A stretch of DNA of 64,000 bases, taken from positions 5,704,001 through 5,768,000 of the forward strand of contig NC_048555.1 in NCBI RefSeq assembly GCF_902806685.2, in the 5' to 3' direction. Positions 15,401 through 27,400 of this stretch are shown one piece after another. The position numbers and the translations under genes are program-made. The notes beneath the pieces are model-generated. The model was not told the origin of the DNA, did not search any database, and was given only the letters and a program-made list of their open reading frames with translations. This DNA is from Maniola hyperantus. Lineage: Eukaryota > Arthropoda > Insecta > Lepidoptera > Nymphalidae. How positions within the stretch are numbered: the first letter of the stretch is position 1; every line of letters begins with the position of its first letter.

Positions 15401-18400
15401 TGGTAGGCTTCAGGGAAAAATCTTTGATGCGCTACAACTTTTTCATTGTTTTTCAAATGGGCAAATGCCTTATCATTTAACTGATGTGTAAGCGCTTTGA
15501 TTTTATTTGTGTTGTTTAATTTCACACCTGCTTTAATTATGCAATGAAACATGTCTAATAGCTCTGGAGGACATTTCTGATATGAAGTCAACACGCAAAG
15601 TAATGCATGAGCAGCACTTTCCAAAGACATTTCTGAATCTATAGTCTGTTTTAAAACTAGATGCGTTATTTGCTTAGCGATTTCATGTGAGGAATTAGTA
15701 CACAATCCTTTAACGCTTAATGTATGACTAACATCGTTGGAAACAACGAGTTCGTATTCTTCTGTTCCCAGCTCCAATTCTAAAGCTTTTAACATTGTAT
15801 TTTTCATTTCAGCTAGAGACATGCTAACAGAGGAAGTGAAATCACTTCCACTTCTTGGTTTTATATAAACGTCTGAAAAACTACTCAGTAACGCTGTCGT
15901 ACTCGAGATTCCTCTGATCAGTTGTTGCCAAGTTAGATGAGCGGCTTGTAGCAAATGTGATACTGTTGGCCTCTCTAATCCTGTAAAAACACCTTTACTT
16001 AATAATCTACAATTTTATCAAGCTAAGTTAAATACTAATTAAATATATACGCACCTTGTACAAACGCAGACAATGATTCGTGGCATCGTATGCAAATATC
16101 GTGGTACTCGTTAGGTAGACCACAAGAGGAAAGCAAGGCTACTAAATCCATATAATTCATTGTTTCCGATAAACCTAAATCCAAGTCTTCGGATCTCAAT
16201 AAATAAATTTCGACTCCTCTATTTCTCATTGCACGAGATATTTCACCATACTTAGAATCCATTGTAAAGAAAACTCTGAAATTAGGGTGCGGTTTGATTT
16301 CACTTATTCCACCTCTTTCTGATATACTCAGCACGCCATTTGGTTCCAATAGTCCATTTAATCTATCAAGAACAGCTGCTGACGTTAAGTTTACATTGTC
16401 GAGCAATAGCCATGATCCTTCCACTAATGTTTTCACGAGCAATGAGTCTACCCATTCAAATTTACCACCGGCGTTCACTGAGGTTAGTGCTGAAACTTTA
16501 TTCTTTAATTTTATTATGTTACTTTTAGCTTGCTCAACATTTTCTGTTGAGAGATTGCATGATATTGCACAGTCTAACAATTTTTCGCAGTGTTCTAAAA
16601 GAAAATGTAACCTTTCTTCAAATTTTTTTATATCCTCATTTCTAGAGTTTTTATCCAAAAAGTTTCTTTGCATAGATTTGTATTGATAGAGGTTACTCAA
16701 CAATTTATTACACCTCCACTGTTTCGATTCCTGTATAATCCACACATTTCTTACAATTTGAATTGTTATTGTTTCTATTTCATCATACAAGCCTTCGAGG
16801 TTTCTGTTATAATCAACTTGCTCAAATCCTCCTAAAAGATCCGAAACATCCATGGCCGATGTTACTGGCACAACATGGAGGTCGTTGCCTGTCAAATCCG
16901 CTAATACTTGAATAATGCTGCTTTTGCCTGTAGCTGTTGGGCCAACAAGTATAGATAACCAGTTCATTTTAACATTCTGAGCTAAAGCCTTTAGAATAGG
17001 CAATTGATTTCTCAGAACCAGCAAATTGGTTTCTAGTGTATGCCTCCTTTTAAACATCAACTCTTTATTTCTCTCTAATATCACATCTCCAATAGTAATG
17101 TTTTCGTCGTCAATTGCGATTTGAGGGTTGCTATCGCTTCTAGGATATTCTGGCAAAAATATATCGTCATATATTTGCGCCATGTGTTCCTTATCTTCTT
17201 CAGTTCTCATGCGATTAATGTACAACATATTTATATATTTTCCAGGACATATATTTCTTCCACATTTACTATCGTCTATAAGTGCTTCACACCACCTCTG
17301 AATATCCCTCAAATTCATTTCCCAAGGGCCGCCCTTGTGACCCCACGACTGAATTTCTGTAACTTCATGAGCCACTTTGCAGTTGAATTCTACAATTTTG
17401 TGTAATATGTCTAGAGGCAGTTGTGAATATTGTGCTTTAACAATATATAAGAGATCTTTTTTAGTCAATGTGTCAATATACACTTGCGTAAATCTGTTTA
17501 GAAATGATACTGGTAATCCTCTTCGGGCCCCGCCTTGTTTTAGAGGGTTTTGGCAAGCGAAAAGTTTTGTTTGATGTTTAACTTTAAATGTTCGTCCTAG
17601 TTCTGGGATAAAAATTTCACCCCTGTGATCTAAACAAGCATTGAGACCTTCGAGTACGGGTTGGGGAGCTAAATTAAGCTCATCTAGTAAAATCCAATCC
17701 CCATTTTGAAGAGCATTCAGAAACGCTCCTTCTTTAAATGTAAATGACCCATCTTCCGTAGGTAAGTCAGTTCCAAATAGATCTGTAATATCCTGCAAAA
17801 ACAAATATTAGTAAGTAATTTGAAATGATTTGGAATGAAAAATTGCTGTTGCGTTTTAACTTACCGTCTGATCACTCAGATTAATACGCACAACTCTGTG
17901 CCCTGATGATTTGGCTAAAGCAGTAACCAGGCTTGTTTTTCCAACACCAGGATTCCCTTCTAAAAGAATAGCCTTATTCAGCTGCAGGCCTCGTAGCAGT
18001 CGGAGAGTATTAGATCCAGTGGTTGGTGCAGTAAACGTAAATGTTTGTTTCTCATCCAAGTCACCGTGTGGTCCACATTCAATAAAAAACGGCTTAATTC
18101 CGAACTTTGAGACATCCGATTCGGCTTTGAGCATCAGCTGTTTATTACACAGCATTTCTTTAAGACTCTCCGTATACTCGTATCCAAAAGTTTTGATTTG
18201 ATTCAGCAACAATTTAATAGCATTTTGACGTAGCAGGCTTAGCGCTCCAGTATCTATATGTCCTGTGAGAGTTGTGCCAAAGCAGTCTAGAAAGGTCATG
18301 CAAGCGCCGTGTACATATGCCTCAGGAACGTCAAGTAAACCTTTCGAAACTGTTACGTTAATGAATTGGACCCACGAAAGCAAGTCACGTATACTGAAAG

Positions 18401-21400
18401 GGAATTTGTTAGTGACTTCAGAATTTTTCAACCAATCAGTAAAATCCAGAATACAGTTTCCAATCCCGGAATTACCATCCTCTTGGTTGCCTAATGCGAT
18501 TCCTTTATTCACACTTTTTTCAAGCACTTTTAGTAGATCCTCTCTTGAGCTGACATGATCGCACCATATTTCTGTAAATCGATTACGAAGAGCTGGCGAA
18601 AGTTCTTTTTTTCCGAAATCTCCTCCGGGATTCATAGTTCCAATAAAATGGAAATTTTGAACAGCTACAACGACTACAATATCTGAATTATCTTCCATGC
18701 CTCGCTCTGACAGCACAAGCTGTCTTTCCGGTTCAAGTAAAGAGTTCAACCTCTCTAAAACGCTATCATCTGCCAGAGAAATTTCGTCAGCCAAGAATAA
18801 ATGACCATTCTCCATTGATTTTATTAAAGGTCCATCCACCCATTCAAACAACTTTCCGTCGTTTTTATACTGTCGTACGGGACGAAGTCCTCCTAGAAAA
18901 TCAGAACTCTCTGTGTGCATATGACAGTTCACAGACAATAGTTGCCTGTCACTCAATGCTGCCAAAATTTGACATATTGTCGTTTTACCGCAACCTGTTT
19001 CCCCTACCAATAATACAGGCTCGTTAAAAGTAAAAGCTTTTGCGATTAGTATAGCTAACCGCCTCATGTTATAAGTCCAAACTATATGTGTAAATTCAGA
19101 AAGTTGATTATTAAGAATCGTCTCCAAAATGGGTTTAGTGACAGGTGAGGTATTTGAGTGCAAACTAAAGAGATTGTCAGGGCTAACTTTTCTCTTAATA
19201 TGTTTCTCTATCACATCTTCGATGATATTTCTTTCATCGGTTTGACGAACTTTACCAGCGAGTATAAGATATCCTTCATCTGCAATATGTTGGTCCCAAT
19301 CATAAAATTTTTCGGCAGTTAACATTTCTTTGGAAGCATGCTTATACCTCTGCCCCCATCGGAACAAATCTCTTAAAGTAATAAATCCATCCTTGCCTTG
19401 AACAGCAGCCGACCCGCGTCGTCTAACTTGTAATTCCGCCATAACTTCAATCATCTTTTTACAATAGGTAGGGGGAATGTGACATCTTTGATGTAAAATT
19501 GTTTCCAATTCATGCCTAGGTATTTCATCAAAGTGCAATTCAACAAAACGATTCCTAAACGCTCTCGATAACATTTTTCTACCACCATACAAACCGGGTG
19601 GATTTTGAGTTGCAAACAACATGAAGTTAGGATCAGCTTTAACCACTTGCTGCGTTTCAGGAATGAACAGTTCACGATTGTCGTCTAAAACTCGATTCAG
19701 AGCTTCAAGAACATCGCTCGGCGCTAAGTTAAGTTCGTCGAGAATAATCCAATATCCTTTTCTCATAGCTTCTACTAAAACGCCTTCTTTAAAAACAAGG
19801 TTACCTTTAGAGTCTGTTGCATATGAGCCAATATACTCTTGTAAATCTGTGTGCTCATGATTATTTATTCGTACGCAGTAGTTCCCTGAAGCTTTGGCAA
19901 TATAGGTTATGAGAGAGGTTTTTCCTACGGAAGTGTCACCTTGAAGTAGTACCGGTAATCTACCTAAAGAAATAATACGTGCAATGTCTCGAAGATTCTT
20001 TCTCACTGTTGGTGTCAAAATATATCCATCAGGGATATTGATATCTAAAGTTCCTTGTGGTATCCAATGCCCTTCGAAAAGCAAAAAGTTTTGTCCTTGT
20101 ATTTTTGGCTCCGGGATCAATTGCTTTAAGACCGAATTTATATTCTTCTTTCCTAATACCGCTCTGCAAATAACCAAATAACATTGTGAGACAATTTGTT
20201 ACACAAACTATAAAATTTTGTTTGCAAAATTCATTTCAATACTTGCACGGTTCACGTTACTTACTTGGCAATCATGGCTTCTACTCTGGGATGGGAAGAT
20301 CTGTCAAGTTGAGTTAGGAAGGAAAGACAGAAAGCTTCATATAGCGACCTGGCGACTGTGCCACATTTTGCTTTAGCTGCGGCTGTAAGGGCCCTACATA
20401 GCGTTCTCAGTGAATAATGTGGTGCATGACCTAAAATATGTATTAAAAAAATTTAGAAGGGACGAAATGACTACAAAGAATGAAATGTTATATTATTATC
20501 TATTACTAACATACCTGAACCATCCACTAAATTTAATTTCGCTTCTTTCCTTATTGTGGCATAAAAGTGATAAATAGCCTCCAATATTGCACCACTTAGA
20601 TTCATGTGATACAAATAGTCACCTATAAGCAACATCAAATCATTCCTCTCTGTCAGCTCGTCTATAAAAAACTCCGTAAATCTATTTCTCAGACCTACAG
20701 GCAGATCTTTTTTGCCAACATCTGTTGCTGGATTCATGCAAGCGAATAATGTAAAATCTGGATGCCTCTTTATAGGGACTTTATCACCTTTTTCAATTAA
20801 TTCTATACTTTCATTTTTGTCCTCCAGTAGTCCAGCAAGACATTCTAAAATTTCTGCTGAAGCCAAATTGATTTCGTCTAGTAACACCCAATAACCTTGC
20901 TGCATGGCTTTGACGAGCGATCCTTCTATAAATGCAAACGTCAATCTTGACGCTGCTTTTACTTGCTGGTCTAATTTTAATAGTTTATGACCAAATCCTA
21001 GCCAGACTTTTAACGTATCATTCTTCTTCTCGTTTATTAATCTATTAACAGCAGCTTTGTGGCTCTGTTTCATTAATGCCAGCAATGCAGTCCAATTTTC
21101 TGTTTCATAGCAAGTTTCGATATGACCTATAAACTTTTTGTTCTTCTCTGTGTTGAAGAATCCTTTGAACATTTCTATATACTCAGTTTTTATTGGACGT
21201 ATTACATACTTGAGATCTACCGGTTTGTAGCCACCGAGCAAGTCGGCAGAATCTGATTGTTGGTTCATATTTATAACCACAAGTTTATGGCCCGTTTGTT
21301 TTGCCAAATACTGTATAGACGAAGTTTTTCCCGTTCCCGTTTCTCCTACAAGGAGGACAGGTTCATTTGACCTGACGCAACATGCGATCTTTTCAAGCAA

Positions 21401-24400
21401 GCATGCCGATTGACGCGTAAAAGAGAAAACAATTTCTTTGTTATCAAAATCTATCCTATCTAAACTTTTTTCCACTCTTGGGACTTTGGCTCTGCCTACT
21501 TCTAGCGCGTTTGGATGTAACGACACATTTGGTTTGTAATGCTTGCAATAAAATTCTGATTTTGTTTCAACAATGCCTAGACAAGTGCCGACTTTCTTTG
21601 CCAACTCGAGCCTGTATTCTGGCGAGGAAATGGAACAAGTGAATATGTCCAAAGCGTCTTGCAGTACTTTAAGAGCCGATTCGGGACTTGACACGTTAAA
21701 TCCTACTACAGCTCTGGCACACCATTTCATTAAATCTCTCGTCGAGATAAGCCTTGAACCTCTCATAAAAGTCACATTTGTATTTTTTTCACCTACATCA
21801 GTTGTTTGTAGAGAAGTATCATGACTGCCTACAGAAAACATCATGAACACTTCAATCATTTTTGAACATATTGTCGCCAGAGTTGGATATTTAGCGTGGA
21901 TAATTTCAGCTAACTCTGATCTTGACAATGGCTCAACATTGATTTGTGTCAAATGCTTTTGTAATAATGTGCTTGAATTCGACATTTTCTTTTGAAACCC
22001 ATAATTAGTTATTATTGTCCTGAAAAACAAAGTTTAACGATAAAATCAGTAAATCTTTCAAGTAAAAATAATTTATGATTTAATTACAATTAATAGTTAG
22101 ATTTATTTATTTATTTTATATTCCGATACAAGTTAGCCCTTGACTGCAATCTCACCTGGTGGTAAGTAATGATGCAGTCTGAGATATGATTCACATTATT
22201 CCAATTTAGCAATTTAGTAAGTTCATTCCAGTGTGCTGGACAGGAATGGACAGTGTCTCTTATTTAAATTATTATTTCAATCATTATATTGTTCTAGTGC
22301 TGACTGAATAGCTGGAATTTTGTAGAATATTTCTTACCTTTGAGTGACAAACAATTGAAATCCTGGTGTAACTGGCAAAGCATCTCTATATCCGGGCACA
22401 CATAATGTATTTCTTTCCATTAGTGAGCTCAATGTGGATGCTACATCTAATGCTGCACAGTCAATATCTTCTAGCAACAGCCAGTGGCCATTTTGGACTG
22501 CCTAAAACAAGAAATATATTGAAGAAAAACTGTGAACATAGAATTCGGCCAACAGATTTACAGTACGCGGCCGAAAGTAATGTACATCGACCTTTAGAAG
22601 GAGATAGCAGATATGTAGAGCGTTGTCCCTGTCGTTGAAACCGACAAAACGTCATATAGGTATGAGTGACAGAGACAACGCTCTACAAAGCCGAAATGTC
22701 ATTCTAAAGGCCGATGCACATACTTTCTGTCGCGTACTGTAATTACATTTATTTGGGGGGCTGCCTCACAACAACTAGCTGATGACTAAGGACTGATGCA
22801 GGCTTATGGAGCGGAGTGTATCTAAGGTGCAGTGCCCCTTTTGATAACAACTTAAATACAATAATTGTGTTGTGTAAATGACTATTTATTTATTTATTCA
22901 AACAGTTTTAGTTGCTTTAACATAGGTTTGAAATTGAAAACTTAAGACGGAAGACTCAAATAGCGGGACATCAGCGTGAACAGTATACTTTTGAACCATT
23001 TCAGTTATAGATATTATGTAAAAGTCAGGTTTGTATGTTAGGGTTCCGTACCCAAAGGGCTAAAAACAAGAGCTCAATTCAAATCAAGAGCTCATTGAGT
23101 ACTTAGCCGGTTTTTCAATCCTATTATACCTACCCTTATTATAAAATAATACGAAAGTGCGTTAGTTGGTGTCTTTCAACGCAATTAATCACGCTGCAAC
23201 AGAGCAACGGATGGACCTGATTTTTGCATGGATATTTAAAGACGAACATAGATAGTTGAAGACCTAGAGAGTGACATAGGGAAATCAAAAAAATTCCACA
23301 GGATTTTTTAAAAACCCAAAATCCAGTAGCTATTTTAGCGTTTGAACTATCGTGAGTGATTTCCATTATATATAATATCTGTCCCGGCTTTACTCACGAA
23401 TGCAATGCGGCGGATGGGTTCGAAACTAGTCGGGCTAACGTCGACTAAACACGTGAGTAAAGCCGGGACAGATATTATATATAATCCAGTAGCTAATTAA
23501 AAATGAATAGAACAATCACATACCTCTGTTAGAACACCTGGTGCCCAAACAAACTCTCCTGGTATATCCGTACATTGGTGTGAACCTAGTAGCATTCTTG
23601 AGTCCGTCTGATCACCGAGTTGCACCTTCTTAAATGCTACACCTTTACGTCCAGTTATAGCTGCCAAGTGTTCAACCAGACAAGTCTTACCAGAGCCTAC
23701 TGGACCCATGAGTGATAATGCTTTGCCTGTAAAAAAAATCATCATGATCAACCCATGACCGGCGTACTACAGAGCACGGATCTTCTCTCAGAGTGAGAAT
23801 TTTGACCATAGTCTACCACACTTCACACACCTGCGGATTGGCAGACTTCACACACCTTTGAGAACATTATAGAGAACTCTCAGGCATGCAGGTTTCCTCA
23901 CGATGTTTTCCTTCACCGTTAAAGCAAGTGATATTTAATTAATTAAAACGCATAACTCCGAAAAGTTAGAGGTGCGTGCCCGGGATCAAACCCCCGACCT
24001 CCAAGTGGAAGGCGGACGTCCTAACCTATAAAAAAATAAACAAGCCAAATTAAGAACTGTTTTAAAGCCTTTCTAACTTTTTAAAGAGTGAATAGGTGAA
24101 TCTAGGTAAACGCATCTAATCTTAACTTTCCGTCAGATGTGTTTGTGGTCAAGAATGTGCCTATAAAATTAATTTAAAAAAAGTAAAACATATTTTCAAA
24201 TCGTTTATTCAGTAGTGAAATAAAAAGTTAGCATTTACTTCAGGGTCCCTGGCACAATTTTAAAAAGACCTTTTAAAACAAATAAATCATTTCATTTAAA
24301 TCATTTCATTTCATTTCATTTCAAAGAGTCTTGTATCTCTTAACTACCAAAAATAAAATTACATCTCAAAACAAAATGATTAATATTATTTCTGAGGATA

Positions 24401-27400
24401 TTATTTCAAGTGTTTAATTTGTTTTTACTGATCACATCTTACTGCCTTGCCAAGCTCATAATATTTTTATATTATTACTAAAAAAATTACTTACGTCTTG
24501 TCTTTTAATGTGCAATTACCATAAATAAATATTTTACATTGACTTGGTTAAAGCAAATAAAATACAATCAGCTATTTTTTTGTGCATAATATCAGTAAAA
24601 TAAAATTGTACCTGATGCTACAGCCAAGGCTAAACTCCTCAAACTATTAATAGTAGACTTAACAGGTACCAGACTGCCAGGCTGCACATTATTTTTATCA
24701 TATATAGGCAGCAAAATCCCATCCATGTTTATAACACTACTGATATTCAAATCTAGCTCATCTATATTGCCATCGATTATATGTACTTCTTTAGTTTGTG
24801 GAATGTTTTTGAGAGCATCTTCTTGTGTTATACAAAGATTGCTGGCTAGAATTTTTGACTGAGCTTCCGTCATGTTTGTTAATATGGCCATACATTCTTT
24901 TACCATCCTACAAAAAATAAACATTATCAACACAATTGAGCCTTGAACCTAGAACCAATTTCAGTAATAGCAATACAATAGTAGTAGTAGTAGTTTCAGT
25001 AATAGTAATACAATAGTAGTAGTAGTAGTTTCAGTAATAGTAATACAATATTATAAAAATACAGTTACAGGAAATAAAGAATTTAGGTACAAACACTTAA
25101 AACAGGCATAAGGTCGGGTTCTGCAAGCGTGCTAGTTGTTGAAACTTTGACGATCATTGTTTTGTATCCAAACGGTAATTTTTTATTTACAGAAACTGTT
25201 TATGATAACTGAAAATTATTTTAAACTACCTATGCGACAAGGTATGATTAAAATAGTTAAATTAAACCAAAATTTTCTTGTCGACTTTCGGTTTTTATAA
25301 TTAGTAAGTACCCTGAAATATTTTTTTTTTCTTTGTTATTCTAATTTATAATTTCTAATTTATATGGGAGCTTATGACATATTATGTCGCAGATAATCGC
25401 TGGTATTCTCACGGATGACGGACAGAACTCGGATGACGGAAGTGCAGTGGTAATCGCCGGTAGGGTCCTCGTTTTACTATGGAAATCTAAAAAAAAATTA
25501 TACTGTATGTAACATTATTAACTCACCATCTTATTTGGGAATTATCATGATTACTAAAATTGTTAACAAAATTAGTCCAATCCCATTTCATAGCTAGTTC
25601 ATTTGGTAGCTTGCTCAACAATGTATAACAGCATAACACCATTTGGTAGTCAGTAATCTTCTGGCGACAGTCTAAAAGCCTTCTTTTCTTTGGTGCAACA
25701 TTGTAGGAATCTTCATGGTGTATGAATACCTCGAATGGAGGTATTGAATTGATTTGAAAGTATTTTAAGGCATATCTAAAAAGACAATTTTATTTATTAA
25801 CTAGCTGATACCCGCGACTTCGTCCGCTTGGAATTAAGTTTTTAAAAATCCTGTGGGAACTCTTTAATTTTCCGGGATAAAAAGTAGCCTATGTCACTCT
25901 CCAGGTCTTTATCTATACCCATGCAAAAAATCACGTCAGTCCGTTGCACCGGTGCGACGTGATTGAAGGACAAACCAACAAACAAACACTTTCGCATTTA
26001 TAATAAGAGTACTGATTAATTTGTAGTTTGGAAACTAACAGTTGTAAGTTCAAATTAATCGATGATGTAGATTTTGCCATTGGCTGTTCACAATGATTTG
26101 TTACATTAATATCTTCTTTTATATTGCATACAAAATGTATACAAGCGAAGAGGCGTATGATATTTCTGCCGAGTTTCTCTTCAACTCTTCTCAATCAACC
26201 TCCCAAAAATTGGATACTATGAATCCAATCCAATTTTAAGTCAGATTCAAACCGAGCAATTATGCATAAACCATTCACTGAGAGTTGCTTCCTGTCTTCA
26301 AACAATGAGCAGAGTGAAAAAGATAAAGCAGTTTCCTGGATGAAAGCATGTTACATTGAAACATACAATACACAGGGAAGGGAAGATCTAATTTTGATCA
26401 TTACCTTGTTGCATTTTACTTTTGTTTATAAAACGAAACCTGGACTGTTAAAGTTAATTGTAGTAAAAATAAAACTTACTGAAGAATGTCAGGATGATCA
26501 GATGTAAGTGCCAAGATTATAGAGTACTCTAAATGATGTGTCTTTTCCAAATCAGTGCACTGATCAAAGTTCGCACAAGAAAACACAGGTTTCAAAGGAA
26601 TTTGTGTAGATACTAATGCCAGCAGTATATTTGATAAATACTTTTTGAACAACAATGCATCTTCAAAATTGAGGATGAATTGTGATAACTTCGTGATGAG
26701 ATCTTCAATTTTAATAGAATTGTTTTTTAAAGAATCCTGCAAACATGAAATATGAAATTAACTATCTAACAACCAAAAATCACTCAATTCATTTGCGTTT
26801 ACTTCCTATACCCAATATCAACTTTTGTCAGTTTTTTTTAATTTGACACAAAAACGTCTCTCCCCTGGCAAAATAATAGCTAACTTCTGTCAATGTGACC
26901 AAGAAACATTATGTTATGAATTTCATTTCATGATAATGATGAAACAAATAAAAGTGGTTCTCAGTTTTTCTGTCATTTTTTAATTTGTATTGATAAAATA
27001 ATTCCTTACTATCCGTTAAAAGGTAGGTGTCATGTTAGTTTGCTTATATTTTTTGTGACCAATACTAAAGAATCTAGTTTTAGATTTAATTAATGGCTTT
27101 AACACAAAAATAATACTTTAATAATTATAAGTTAAGTTTAATGTGTAATAAAAATTCATTTTAATCATTGTTTTATAATGTCAAAGTTTCAAAAGTAAAT
27201 ATATATCCAATTGTGCAGCTGATCTTGATGTCTCTACCCTGCCCAATGTATTTACCCTAGCCTTCTAAAAGTGACTAAATATTTATTAATTGATTTGCCC
27301 TTATGTAAATGTGTCATAAAAGGTACTAAAAAAGTTATATGGATGTTGTTATTCAAAAAACTCCAACTTTTCCCCTTAGCCGCGTCTTCTATGGACTCAA

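Noticed and set aside
16294..16686. 130-codon plus-strand frame inside MDN1 exon 10
   Set aside because: The opposite strand encodes the AAA6 module with intact motifs.
24955..25052. CRISPR-like direct repeats
   Set aside because: Contiguous tandem units without unique spacers in a eukaryotic intron.
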